The notes beneath the pieces are model-generated. The model did no database searches, had not been told where the DNA came from, and saw only the letters and a program-made list of their open reading frames with translations. Shown here piece after piece: positions 11,801-24,190 of a DNA stretch of 64,000 bases. Positions within the stretch are counted from its first letter, which is position 1. Each line of letters opens with the position of its first letter. The stretch lies in NCBI GenBank assembly GCA_963922205.1, contig CAWUHX010000033.1:992001-1056000 (forward strand), read 5' to 3'. This DNA comes from Romanomermis culicivorax. Lineage: Eukaryota > Nematoda > Enoplea > Mermithida > Mermithidae. The translations under genes were made by a program, and so were the position numbers.

Positions 11801-14800
11801 ATATACGTAACGGAGTTCCGAGGTCTGGGGGGCTCAGCGACTTTTTTTGGGGCAGGGGATCACCGATTTCCCCAAATTTTAGGGGAGACGTCCATTAAAC
11901 AAAAATTTTCTTTCGTCTAGAGAATCCGCAAAACGATTCAAAAATGAGGCGCGAAGCGCCGAGAGAATTGACATTTTTGATGATTTTTTGTTCAAAAATC
12001 ACCTTTTTTGATAAAAATTGAAATTTTTCAGTATTTTTATGACTAAAAGCATGGGGTCCATATGACGACGATATTTCCAACTAAAGGACTAAAAAATTTC
12101 GAGGGGTTATGTTAGGGATGCACATAGTCAATCCTAGAGGTTATGCAGATTAGCCTGAAGGTTGACGCAAAGAACGACGACGCCAATTTGCATAGAAGAC
12201 GAGCATAAATTGGCCGTTTGTTTATTGAGAGAAAAAAGTGGCCAGACCAGTCGGAGTATTTTTATTGTATTATTATTTGTATTTTGAATAATCGTCGTCC
12301 CGAAAAGTCCCCCCACCGACCGGAGATTTGATACCTACCTAGCGGTGGAGGGAACGTAGATTATAAACTAGATCTCATGAGTATCACCCCTGCATGCAAG
12401 TCTACATTCACGACTCAACGCTCTTCCTGACTTCTCGGTATACTGATTGGAAGTCTTCGGGTTCAGAGCATACATGTAATTGGGGGGGGGGGAGAATTGC
12501 TATGGGAACCCCCCGCCCAGAAATCGTCGACCATATGGCTAGTCATTGGGCGACCGCCCTCCCCCAGGATTTTCCAATCCAATGGCTAGCCATATGGTAG
12601 CCGTAGGGACCCCCATACTTTTGGTGGGAAAAATACTGAAAAATATCAATTTTTTGATGAAAAATGTCAATTTTTGAACAAAATAATGGTAAAAAATGTG
12701 AATTTTCTTGGCGTTTCGCACCATGAATACATTGTTTCGGGCTTTTTAGGAAAAAAATTACTATTTTTTGAACTATTTTTCGGACTTTTTTCGTGAAAAT
12801 CTCTAATTTTTTTTCCTTGAGAGACCCCTCCCCCTAAAATTTTGGGAATTACGGACCCCAGCCCCAAAAAAGTCGCCCAACACCTCTTCAGACCTCGGAG
12901 CCCCGTTAGATGTATGGTTCAGAGAGTTAGAATTATTTGCAGTTCAAGTGAACTGAAGCAGGTGATTTATTGTTAAGATTGCGATAGACTGAACTGTAGC
13001 GCCCCATTTCTACCTCAGGACTGGTCGAGTATAGGCGAAGTAGTGGAGTGACGATTAGGTCTTTTCATTCTCTAACATAATCAAAGTCCCACTTCAACAG
13101 TTCTTATGGCACTCCCCTTAATTTTAATCACATTACAACTATTCCCGATTGAATCATTATCCACAAGAAAAACAAATCTCGCACAATTTCAGTCAAAACG
13201 CTCTAAAAACACAGAGAAATAACTACATAAACAAATCATCGTGGAAATTATATAGTCACATATTGCTCTGGTCTCACCAAACTGTGACAATGTTCAGTCT
13301 ATGGTAAAATGGATCGGCTTTCAGACAAGCAAATTTTCCTTGTACCATTCGCATAGTGAGATTCATAGACTATGGTAAATACAGCGGTACAAAATTGTAA
13401 ATTTTCACTAGGAAGATCATTGTAGACGTAAAACTTTGGGCCACAAATTGAGACTTTAAATAAGGCTCGAACATCTTCTGGGTGTGAAGCAGAAAAAAAT
13501 TCCTGTAGCATTCATAATTAAATATTAGACACAACGGCCCAATTATTTTGAGAGTTCCTTGCCACAAAACGGTCCTCAATTTTCCGTTTAAGCCAGATAC
13601 AATATACCTTGACACTATATTTTGAAATTTTTCTCCGTCTTGGAAAAATGCTTTTCAGTGAAAAGTCGCGAATAAAAATAAAAAGGCGAGATCTACAGAA
13701 AAGTAATGGCAGATACATTTTTAAAAATTGAATCCCCACGCGTCAAAAGCCAGCATGTATAATTGTATACATAATCCGTCGACTCTATGGCTGTCTATAG
13801 AATAATAATTCAAAACCGAATAAGATGCGTGCCGTTTAGTGACGTAAATTTTTAAAATTTTTCTGGCGTTCGAGCCGTTATTCAGACACAGCACAACGGG
13901 GAAATGAAAAAATTCAAAAATTGTAACGTTGTCTTTGGCATTAACATTCCAAAAGCTTGATTGTTATAGGTAAAAAATCTCACTTCAAGAGTCTGCAACC
14001 GTGAGCCAAGTGTTGTAATGTTCGATCTGTTATCAGCGAACATTGCGATAAGCATAAGTATTCTAAAAGCACGCATCCTTCGGCAATATAAGTTGCGCTC
14101 TGATCAGTCAGGTGCTAGAATAAATACATCGTCACAATGTTTGATAACTCGAAAAAAAATTTTCTTCAATGTTGAAAATGAAAAAAACTAAGTTGAGGTG
14201 AAGTGAAAAGTCGAAACGGTGCAGCACAAAACTAAGTTGAATTATTTGGATAACAATTTCATCAAGTTGAGCCTACTAGGCAGCTATGAAAATTCAAAAC
14301 GCGTAATTCCGGGCAATTTTTTGCGATTTGTTTAACACCGTCATCGGTTATCTAGAAAAGAATCAATGAAACAAAAAAATGAATTGTCTTATATTCTCTG
14401 TTTACCAAAGTGCAACCCTTACAAATAAGGGCGGTCAAATTCGGGCAACCGTGGGCCAAAGCCGATAAACCGTTATCGCCCACGTGATGGCACCAGGAAA
14501 CGTTAAGTTTAGAAAGAAACGGGCATCCATCGCTAAATAAATGTATAAGTTACAGAATAAAAATGAGAAAGAATAAGAAAATCTGACCTTAATGCTTTCA
14601 ATCCATCATCCGTAGTCTGTGATACACAATCCAAATTTAGCAACCTCAATCTTTTGCAATAGCGACCAAGATTGGTACAAGTGCTTGATGTATAAAAATG
14701 CAATGACGATGAGAAAATATATTGATGAAATAAATATTACCGATCGGTCAATCTTTTACAACGATCTAAATTTAGATCTTCGATGAAATTGCATTTTTTG

Positions 14801-15527
14801 GCGAATGTTCTAAAAACGGAATAGTATATTAGCATACAATTTGATGATGTACAACTTGGAAAATGTAAATATTTGTTTTTTTACTCTAGAGCTCCATCTT
14901 GTACTCCTTCGCATCCTCTTAAACTCAGCTTTTTCAGAAATCCGCCACAACGCTTGGCCAAATTTTCTACTACGTTTCCCTGAGAAAAAACGTAAAAATT
15001 TCAAAAATGACAATTGCTTTCTAAATTCATTTAGGATCAATTTACCTTCACATCTTTTTGGAAAGTGAACAAATCGACGTGCTGCCAATTACTACCGTCT
15101 AAAGCCAAAGTGTACCAGTTTTTGCACACTTGTGCGCAGCGACACAAGCTTACGATGTCCAAGTAAGAAAAAACTCTAAAAATTTACAGAACAGGGAAGC
15201 GATGTGAGCTTTCGTAAAATATTTTTTTCCTGTGAAAGATGAATTCATAATATATTAAGATAATTTGATAACTTCTCAAATCATCTCAGTCGTGGTCGTG
15301 ATTATTTGGAATCGATGCAATGAAAAATTCTAATTTTTCGATGTCGATTATTCTATACCTTAGAAGCAACTCTTTGGGTAATTTTCTGCATATAAGATTT
15401 TCGTCAAATGATGACGATGACACTACATTTGGAAGCTGCACCTAAAAACGGAGCATGATACGTCAGTCGTCCTTCGGTGAAAAGTCGGCCGAGTATTTAC
15501 TTCAAACTTTGATCGTAGCGATGCCAT
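8853..15527 (-). CDS. FBXL20: F-box/LRR protein, FBXL2/FBXL20 family (13 exons)
   Basis: Substrate-receptor subunit of an SCF (SKP1-CUL1-F-box) ubiquitin ligase. Coding exons on the minus strand: 15527-15501, 15441-15359, 15175-15046, 14979-14885, 14809-14741, 14683-14588, 14532-14406, 14351-14277, 14114-13984, 9942-9837, 9773-9717, 9544-9332, 8963-8853. All have GT/AG borders and phases that join without a stop, giving 439 residues; vertebrate FBXL20 is of very similar length. Residues 1-9 are MASLRSKFE. The F-box follows (LPKELLLRVFSYLDIVSLCR). About eleven leucine-rich repeats come next, with the usual ITDxGL and LxxLxLxxC spacing (for example SHCELITDDGIKQL). The tail HAYFAPATPPN ends in C-N-V-L, a CaaX box of the geranylgeranylation type, implying membrane anchoring as known for FBXL2. 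Introns are 54-183 bp except 172 bp (intron 11), 368 bp (12) and 4,041 bp (9). I see no disabling mutation. Confidence 0.93.
9943..13983 (-). other. 4-kb intron 9 of the FBXL gene
   Basis: This intron separates the LRR exon ending LAHGCRLLK from the one beginning DLEVSSCHHLTD, so it falls between repeats. It holds a GGCGCGAAGCGCC hairpin fragment near 11945, a tract with long G and C runs at 12.48-12.86 kb related to the tttggggtgg-type repeats at 18.5 kb, and otherwise unassigned sequence. None of its short open frames resembles a protein family. Confidence 0.7.
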
Positions 15528-15600
15528 GAATTAATTTTATCGCGGAATAAATGTTTTACTCGGCATATTTTTCATCTTAAGATCTGAAAATTTGCATGAT
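15528..15600 (-). promoter_or_regulatory. FBXL 5' leader with short uORF and possible trans-splice acceptor
   Basis: Read on the minus strand, TTTTCAG (plus positions 15584-15590) is a good splice acceptor 57 bases upstream of the FBXL ATG. It could take a spliced leader if this is a nematode. Between it and the start codon is an ATG at 15575 opening a 12-codon upstream ORF that ends before the main ATG. The SL role is inference. Confidence 0.35.
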
Positions 15601-17039
15601 AGACATACATGTGCATGGTACCAGTTTCAGGCCGGTGATAAATATCAAAATCGTTGGATAGAAAATTTCTTTCCTAATTTTTTTAAAAGTACAGTTTATT
15701 TAGGATACCAACATGATGTTCAGTTATTAATCTGACCGGCACTCTTGATTTTCAGTGTGAATATCGATTTGTCAATAATGGAGCAAAGAAATGTTGCAAG
15801 GAACCCACTCATATATGCACACAGGGTGTGGACAGGGTATGGATTTACCCTACCCTAAAAAGTTGGCAGAAGTTTACTATAGGCCAACAATTTGGCAAAG
15901 TAAAATGCAACAAACATTTTGTAAAGATTAGATTACAAAAAAAAGATCAATCTAAAACACAGTTTATAATTAATGTCGACAAACAACTTTGTTGAGTAAT
16001 TATTTATACATGAGGCAATAAAATTTCATTTTAAAGTAAAAAATTTTTATATGCCTGATTTCTGGAAAAAAATGACTTAAGTACCAATTCTGGTCACTTT
16101 CTACACCCCGGAACCCCTGACCGTGTGTATGTATACAACCACTGATTGTATAGCTGAAGACTGGTTGGCCAAAAATGACTGACAGTAAATCCCTGACCAA
16201 AGGCCCAACCCGGGGATAAACCGGGATATACTCTCCCCCCTATGCGCATGTATGATAGAGTAAATTTGCAATAGCTAAAATGATAAAAATGAGAATGCAG
16301 AAAAATTACGGGCTTTGCATCTCTGTATGCCTTCAAAGTACAATCCTAATTCACTATCACATCACATAAATTCTGGGCTCGGGCCCGATACGACTATTTA
16401 GACCCTCCAAACCAGCTTTTCGTCAACTTTTAACTACTAGCAAGCATCCGCTGTCATGTTGTATCCTTGGCTTTTGGTTTTCGGCACTAAAAATTTTAGA
16501 ATCGCAAAAAATAGGTGCGTTTAGGCTAAAATGGCACAAAATTTTTGGCCGATCAAAAGCTAAATTTATTTGATTTCTGGATATTCCAGAAGCCAAAAAT
16601 GTAAACTTTTGTCAGCTCTCGGCGCCAAACCGAATCAGTAAACATAATATCAACTAATTATTATTTGACCTAACGCGAGAAAATTTTCATCGATTAGTGC
16701 ATGTGTATTATTATAAATAAATTTACAGATTTTCACGGACTGATGATATAAATATAGAACTTCACTGTTTATTTTGAGCAGAAAACGAAATTATTTTTGT
16801 CGGTAATTCAAATGGCAAAAGGCACAATTTTTCGACCAGAAAGTACATGTGACTTCCTTTTTGTCAGAAGTAAACAATTCTAGGCATCTTCGAAGCATAC
16901 ATGAACAATAGGTTCAACTGAATGCAACTGGGGATTAGATGAGGCGATTTCGGTACTAGATAATTTAATTCTCAGCACCAGATCATGTTTTGTGTGTGAA
17001 CCGATTTTAACAGCAAAAACAGTATAGAGGACTTGGAGA
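15601..17039. other. intergenic, no gene recognised
   Basis: Mostly unassigned AT-rich sequence. Remnants of family A (ggcacaaaatttttggcc and a frayed GGCGCC hairpin) occur at about 16.49-16.85 kb. Nothing here supports an exon. Confidence 0.5.
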
Positions 17040-17310
17040 TAATTAAAAATAAAATAATCAACCAACTAAGAAATAAACCAACCAACTTATCATGGAGCAA
17101 TTCGTCAATTAACCAAGCAACCATCCAAAAAATCAGGGAACCAACTGATCAACAAGAAAATCGATGAACTAACCAACCAGGAAATTAACCAGAAAATCAG
17201 GGAGCCAAACAGGCTCAATTAAACCAACTACAGAATCAGAGAAACAACTAACCAGAGAATCAACCAATCAAGCACTTACCAGATAATCAACCAATCAATC
17301 GGTCAACCAC
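17040..17310. repeat. CAACCA-rich minisatellite
   Basis: A degenerate tandem tract of aaccaac / aatcaacca words with irregular spacing covers about 270 bp. A related tract lies at 18240-18530. The 107-codon open frame at 18129-18452, rich in N, Q and T, is a translation of the second tract and not a gene. Confidence 0.6.
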
Positions 17311-18009
17311 TGTTTTTTGGTGAAAAATTTATTTAAAATTTTTTTTTTAAATCAAAAAAAAAGAAAAATTTATTTAAATTTATTTAATTTAAAATGATGA
17401 ATTAGGTAGGTACGTTTTAAAGAACAATGTCAACAAATAAGTTTACAATAACACATTTTTCAACAATGCTTGATACAATCACTGATAACTTGATCACTAT
17501 TGTAAAAAGGAATAAACTACTGTGCACCAGTGTTTTTTTCCCAGAGGCAAATGAAAATTTTTGGGGCAAACCAAATTGAGGTAGTCACTTCTACATGTAC
17601 AAACGGCTCTTTCCCAATTTAGAGAAGAAAAATAAGGTACAGAAAATATGCATTTTGGTGCATTTTAGAAGTTCATAATCTCAAAATTTTTCGGCGCTTC
17701 ACGCCGGTTATAACTTCAATAATCATTAATATGCATTACCTAGCTCAGACGCGGCTTTCAGAATGTCCACCTTCACCTATCATTAAGTATAATATAGATT
17801 TCATCATCTCAAGCGTATTATCTCATGTTTGAAGTGGTTATCTTCAATATTTTATCTTGATATTTCATGAAGATTCGCAGTTTTCCCTTGAAACATTTTT
17901 TGAGAACGATCAATACGTCAAGTCTCTAAATTTTTTGGAGCGATTATTCCTTTCATAACGTAAAATCAATTCGGAAGCTTCATCGAAGTAGTTTTCGCAA
18001 ATTTCTACT

Positions 18010-18840
18010 CTTACACTCATACCTGTACTGGGGGGTTGGGGGGACCCCCCAACTTGGCCAAAGCAGGTTACTTATTTATGCCCATTTTTGCTATGTACAA
18101 ATTGTATAAATGAAATATTGGCTGCCGTTTGTACATGTGCAAAAAAACCCTGCTGTGCATTAGTAATTTTTTTTGCGCAAACGGAGTCAAAGTGTCATTA
18201 GCGGCACTGCTAATGGGTGTGTCGCTAAAAAACACTACTGTCAACGAACGACATACTGAATCAGGAAATAAGCCCACCAATCAAGAGGAATTAGCGGAAC
18301 AATCAACCAGGGAATTAACCAACCAAATATTCAATCAGACAATCAACCAGCTAAACAGGGAATCAATGAACGAACCAACCATGAAATCAACCAATCATCC
18401 AATCCAACCAGAGAATCAACCCACTAATCGGCAAATCAACCAACCAATCTGAGAATCGACAAATTAATCATAAAATCAACCAATGATCCAATCTAACCAT
18501 GAAACCAATCATACTTGTGAGATATCCAACCAGTTGGGAAGGGTGAACCCAAAATTTTGGGGTGGGCGTCCCAAAATTTCCAAAATTTTTGGGAGGATGG
18601 GTGGGTGGTCGAGAAAACTCCAAAAAAAACGAGAAAATTTCGAAAATTTCCCTAAAAAGGCCAAAAAGAGTCAGTTTTCCCCAATTTATTCCAATTTTTC
18701 CGAGTTTGGGGGGGTTGAGTATAGGGTTAACCAAGTTGGGGGTGGAAGTTCCGGCATTTAGGTATAGGGTTCGTCCAAGTTTGGGGTGGGGTCCACCCCA
18801 ATCATAGGTGTGGAACCAACACACCAATCAGCAAATCAAC
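18010..18840. repeat. G/C-run repeat and CAACCA tract
   Basis: At 18010-18065 a unit reads acctgtactgggggg...cccccaacttggcc, a hairpin-forming run that recurs at 21.42 and 24.20 kb. At 18240-18530 is the second CAACCA minisatellite. At 18.53-18.81 kb a G-rich repeat (tttggggtgggcg and similar) follows. Open frames on both strands here are repeat-derived. Confidence 0.55.
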
Positions 18841-19118
18841 CAACCAGTGTTTTTTGTGCCAAAACATGGTTTTTGGCACACAAAAATTTGGAATGGCACA
18901 AAAAATTTTGAGCGTTTTAATTTTTGGCTTGTCAAACATTAAATTTCCTTCATTTTTGGAAGTTGTAAGGGCTAAAATGCAAAAAAATTTCCGCTCTTCG
19001 AGCCGAGTCAATGAATATAGTATTTTCTACTAGTATATTTGACCCGAACACGAACGATTTCTCGTCGAACAGTTTATCAGTATAGTTGCAGCGAACTTTA
19101 TTGGCTGTCAATGACTTA
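18840..19118 (-). repeat. family A repeat fragment (minus)
   Basis: This copy runs from tgtgccaaaacatggtttttggcaca through the hairpin region to ggctgtcaatgactta. It is cut abruptly at 19118 by sequence starting CAGGGTTTTTTAGG, which looks like the end of a hAT element. The other end of that putative element was not found. Confidence 0.5.
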
Positions 19119-20169
19119 CAGGGTTTTTTAGGCCAATTAGGAGACATGGCTCCTGAAAATTCTGATTCGCTCCTAAAAATTTAGGGGCACAATCCAATTC
19201 GGCTCGTAAAAATTAGAGCCTAACCACGCTTTTGATTAGGTGAGTCTCCTGTTCGGGGATGCATTTTTATGCGTTTTAAAACAAAATACTGAAAATTTTT
19301 CGACGCTTCGTGCCGGATTTCAAGTTATTTATGATTCTTGTTATCATTTCTGTTGTGCGGTCGGAAAATGTCGGTCTAGCTTAAGCTTATAGCTTGTAAA
19401 CATCAGCATGTTATGGATGAATGTTTGACCTTCTATTGATTTTTCACGTATTTGATGAAAGCCTAGATTCTTCTAGATAATTTTCACAAATCGTTTCGTG
19501 ATCTTTTAAAATTTTCGACTTTTGTGAGCATAACTTTTTGGACTTGGAAAATGATTAAACCATAATCAGTATGGGATAATGACAGAGGTTCTGAAGCCAT
19601 CCAAATTCTTTGTTGCTTGCCTAATTTTTGAATTTTAGTTTGCCCGACTGAAAGCACATTGAATTCCCTAAAAAAATTAGACCTTTCATGCAGGAAATAA
19701 ATATTTAAAATATTCATTTTCCAATGCTATAGAATATCAAAATCCAAAAATTTCTTCCAATGCTAAGCGCCGGCATTAATTACCGATATCTGAGTCCGAA
19801 GTAAAATATCTATCGCACTTTTTTTATGCTTTATACGTTTGAAAACAATCATAAATAATTAATTGGTAAATTACTGGCTCCAGATATATTAGATCGAAAA
19901 TGTTAGAAAAATAATTGAATGCTTTCGCCAATCAAATGGTGAAAACATCATGACCGGTCATTAGTAATTGCAGAAGAATGTGCTGAAAAAATTAATTGTC
20001 CGACGTTTTGAAGGCCTCGAAATCAACATTTTTCGCGCTAGGCGCCGAACAAGTTACCTTTTGATTTTTTCTCCAAAACTCCGAAAATTCAGTTTTAAAA
20101 TTCTGGAACCAAAGTAAATGAAATACAGGGAAGTAACTTATAATCTTAACGAAAAACTTAAACTTAACG

Positions 20170-20478
20170 AAAAATTTTGAGCATTTCTGCCAATTGGCAC
20201 AAAATTTTTGAATTGTCAAACAATAAATTTGCTTGATTTTTAGACGTTTGAGGGGCTGAAAATGCAAGAAATTTTCGGCGCTTCGCGCCGAGTCAATTTA
20301 TATAATATTAATTATTCGTAGACCCAAGCGCGAATCAGTTCTATGCGAATAGTGTATTAGTATCGTTTGCAGCAAATTTTATAGGCTGTCAATGACTGAT
20401 GAATCAGAAGAAATTCTGAATATTCTCTGTTTTTTTCAGGCAGATTCGGATTTAAAACTGGAATTGTTACCTTTTGTG
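20170..20478 (-). repeat. family A repeat, left part (minus)
   Basis: This family A copy in minus orientation is split by the hAT element that follows. It resumes at 21840 with the 8-bp duplication CTTTTGTG and continues to about 22300. It includes a GGCGCTTCGCGCC hairpin near 20277. Confidence 0.65.
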
Positions 20479-21839
20479 CAGGCTTTTTTTAGCAAAACTT
20501 AAGCCATGGCTTGAAAAATTTCTGATTGGCTTGAACAAATTTTAACCTATACAAGCCAATTTGGCTGGTAAAAAATTGGGTCCACAAACGAAACGACTGG
20601 CTTTTGTTTTGTTTTATTCGTCTCTATTCTCTAAACGCTTCTATTTTTCCATAAGATAATATGTCTCATTCATTGAAGTACTATTTTGGGAAGTCGAAGG
20701 ATGGATCGACCCCAACAATGCTGGAACCTGACCATGATTCAGCAGCGCAATTGTCAGCAGAAGTTATCGATTTAGGCGACCAAGAAGTGCTTCTTCCTGG
20801 CGCCGATCAACCCGAATTAGAGGAAGTGGCGTCAGAACCAATAAAAAAAGTTGACATTTACTTCCTAACATGTGATAGATAAATATAAACATATAATTCA
20901 GATAATTAATTTAAGATCAAAAGGGAATTCAATTTGAAATGGAAATATCAGATGCCATGGATAATTTGGGAGGCAAAACACGACATTGTCACATGCAAGA
21001 TTTTCATTGAAGCACACATTCAGTTCACCAAAAACTCAGTATGGACAACAGGAATGTCTTGCCCCACTTAGGACGGTTGGAAGAAATTCACTTTCACACA
21101 ACACGAAAAATCTGAGATACATAAGGAGGCGTTGGAAGTAATCTCATAATATGAAATTGACGAATCTTCAAATTAACTTTGTCCAAATTTCAAAAGGTAC
21201 CGAAACGACGATCGGAATTTCAAATAGCAAGAAAAACCCAGCAGACAAAAAGTACAAAATGTATTCCAGGAAAAGTTTTGCTCCTGTGGAACATTCTGTT
21301 TTTGAAGGTGCCTTCAAAATTTGGGCTGGAAATGTGCATTATAAAAGTGGTGATTTGTCTAAACACCGTCAGTCTTCCGGTTCGAAATGAACCTGATAAG
21401 AAAATGTTGTTAAGATTGTTATCATACCTGTACTTGGGGAGGTTGGGGGGACCCCCCCCAACTTGGCCAACCCAGTACCCAAAATCATTTACCCCCCCCC
21501 CCCACCCACCAGTTGGGAAAAAATTAAAAAAGTTTGCCAAAAAGTGTATGTTTTTTGGCCTTTTTTGGGAAAAATTTCGACTTTTTCCTACCCCCCCCCC
21601 AACTGGTCGGAGGTCTTACAGGTATGATTGTTACGTGATTGTGTTCTCAGCTATCAGTTGAATAAAATTTGAAAAACATAATTTATTATAATTATCAAGC
21701 GAATAATTATATGATTTTTATATTTTATCAATGGAATATTTACATTTTAGATTTTGGCTTGTAAATTTTTCATTTGGCTCGTAGAAATTTGGACCTACAA
21801 GGTATATTGCTTGGACAAAAAAAAGGAAAAAGAAGCCTA
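20479..21839 (+). mobile_element. hAT-type DNA transposon relic
   Basis: The 1,361-bp insertion starts CAGGCTTTTTTT and ends with the complementary GAAGCCTA. It is flanked by an exact 8-bp target duplication, CTTTTGTG, at 20471-20478 and 21840-21847. The host is a family A repeat whose other copies read tactttttgtgttgattg without interruption. CAGG-type ends and an 8-bp duplication are diagnostic of the hAT superfamily. Inside are a broken TTF-type zinc-finger ORF (20661-21149) and, at 21.42-21.61 kb, a secondary G/C-run repeat insertion. Confidence 0.85.
20661..21149 (+). pseudogene. hAT/ZMYM-like protein, TTF-type finger remnant
   Basis: The ATG at 20661 gives an N-terminus of 73 codons starting MSHSLKYYFGKSKDG, typical of the low-complexity start of hAT-derived or ZMYM-like proteins. 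After a gap of about 45 bases, 20928-21149 reads in one frame with one internal TAG (21069). It shows the TTF-type zinc-finger pattern: KW...PW, a Cys in VTCKIF, then WKKFTFTQHEKSEIHKEA. The gap may be a decayed intron. No transposase catalytic core remains, so the gene is dead. Confidence 0.6.
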
Positions 21840-21847
21840 CTTTTGTG

Positions 21848-23160
21848 TTTGATTGATACAGATACAAAAAATCGATATCGTTGGTATACGATATTTTGAC
21901 CGAAAATTTACACTATTTTCGACTATTTTCTCTAGTCTTCACATTAATTTAGTCAAAAATTGAATCAGTAATGAAGTTCCTGAATGATTCCAGAATTATG
22001 TTTAAATTTTCTCAGCATTCCATTTCTTTTTGAATCGTCGTGAACCATTTTCTTGCACAGTTTTTTCTTATCTCTTTGGCATGGTTAGCTGAAAAACAGG
22101 TTGGGCACGATTTCTACAACAAATTAATGCATTAAATTTAAACGTAGCTTTTATATTTTTATCAAACCTCTGGCCTAAAGCCTTTATGCAGCTTTCAGTA
22201 CGTTTCTGGCAGAAAAAAATTTTTGGCACAAAATTTGTTAGCTTTTTGTGTCAATTAGCACAAATGTCCGTGCACAAAAAAACGCTGTCCCACCACCGTT
22301 TTTTCCCTTAAATGGGGTCTTCCGAGGAAAAAAATTTCGAAATGAGGTAAAAAATTTTGGGTATGGTTCTCATTGTGGAAAAAATTTTGGGGAATTCAAA
22401 ACCGAAAAGATGCGTTTTGGTGGACTTTAAAAGGTCGAAATCTCAAAATTTTCCGGCGCTTCGCGCCGGTCATGGGTATAATGATAACTATATTCTATCA
22501 TTTTTTAAACGTTTGCAACCTGAACTTTTGCGTTTATTGAAGATGAAAATTGAGGGCATCATTCTAGACTGCGATTTTAGAACTTCTGTTCACGAATATC
22601 CGCTGAAGAGATTTATTTTCCAGCGTTTTAGAATATAAAAACCCGAAAATTTTTCTGGCACTTCGTGCCGGAATGGGAACAAATTAAACTTCATCAGTTT
22701 GATTTTAATTTATTTCTCAACGTTGTGAAGCTTCATTTTCCAGCGTTTTAGAAGGTGAAAATCCCAAAAAAATTTCGGCGCTCCGCGCCGGATCAAGGAC
22801 TAAATAAAAGTAGATGATTCTAATCGGAACCACAGAAATGTCTATGATGGATAAATTCACGAGAACTCTATCGTTAACATGCTTTAGCCGCTCCTTCAGA
22901 ACACCAATATATTCTCCATGAGCTCATTTTGACTAACATAACCATAATTTTCTCAATTTATTCCCCTCATTTTTGCAGGTTTCTGACTCCAAATACAACA
23001 AAATGCTTGGCTATGCTCCTAAAATGCATAAACAAGCATCCGTTGCCACATTATAAACGTTTTTTAAAATGAGGAAAATTTATGGAAAATGAGGAAAAAA
23101 ATTTTGGGTCCGGTTCTCATGTGAAAAAAATCTTCGAGGAAAAAAACGGTGTGCCCCACA
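21848..23160 (-). repeat. family A right part and family B repeats
   Basis: Family A resumes after the hAT element to about 22300. Family B follows with three GGCGC(T)CGCGCCGG-type hairpins near 22455, 22665 and 22780 and repeated lysine- and phenylalanine-coding A/T runs. The 93-codon plus-strand frame at 22357-22638 lies wholly in this repeat. Confidence 0.6.
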
Positions 23161-24190
23161 CCCCCAAAAAAAGATTTCGGGTTCACCCCCGCCCCGCCCT
23201 CAACTGATGGCCGGACCTCTTACAGGTTTGATCAATGAATACCATAATTTTGAGATTGTAATCTTCTAAAAACGCACCAAAATGCACTTTTTCAAATTCT
23301 CCGACTTTTCTTGGTTCTTCTAGGCATATTTTTTCCCTGACTTTCCAGGTTTGCTAGATGCACTGGCAGTAAAATAAAGCGCCTATTACGTGGATTTCAG
23401 TGCGCATTTAAGAGTTATTAAGAGTTACAGTAATACCGATCCGCGTATCTCGTAGGGCCTTGAACGCTAAGTTAAGTACTTCCGAAGTAAAAGTAGTATC
23501 CATCAAAACACAATTTGAGTTTTCGTTATGGCATACCAGAGGACATGCTTCAAAATGATACATTTTCATATCCGACACAGTTATATGTGGCCGAAGCTTG
23601 TTTGACTTTTCGCCGACTTTATATGCTGCTTATGCATGATCTGGATAGCCGAAATCTAACGAAATCATAAAATCTACAAAACTTCTCTCCATGTTGACTT
23701 TAAAAAGCGTGTGATAGCTTATTCGATAGCATTTTCAATTCTCTATCGGTGCATAGAATAAAAAGATGAAAAGAGTGATCGACTTCAATGTAAACTGTCG
23801 GGATTAGAATAGTCATGGTTCAACTCTTATTTACGGCGAGAATACTGACTCTATCTGAAAAAACTTCTTAGTGTTTGTCAAAAATCTTTCTATCTTCAAT
23901 TTGGGCCATAAATCATGAAAAATGGACAACTACAACAGAAGTTTTGTGCTTTAGAAAAAATTTCGGATAGATTTCAATTTCTGATTAGATTCGCACTGTT
24001 TCAGACAATTTTTGTCAGTTCTATTCAACTTATTACAAATTTACAACAATGTGGATTAGTCAAATTACACTTTTCTGATGCAAAATTCTATTCTGCATTT
24101 TAGTAAACCGTTGTCGCGCTTTAGTTTTGAGATGTTGTTGAGATATCCGTCGACGACTGACGACAATAACCCGGATTACGTTTGAACTTA
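23161..24190. other. intergenic, no gene recognised
   Basis: Unassigned AT-rich sequence without recognisable repeats or exons, apart from the tail of family B at the left and a 62-codon open frame at 23915-24103 that resembles no known family. Confidence 0.4.

Noticed and set aside
18129-18452. 107-codon N/Q/T-rich frame
   Set aside because: The second half is a translation of the CAACCA minisatellite and the first half has no family likeness.
19119-19260. Second hAT element starting CAGGGTTTTTTAGG
   Set aside because: The left end is suggestive and interrupts family A, but no matching right end or 8-bp duplication was found, so it is mentioned only under the repeat.
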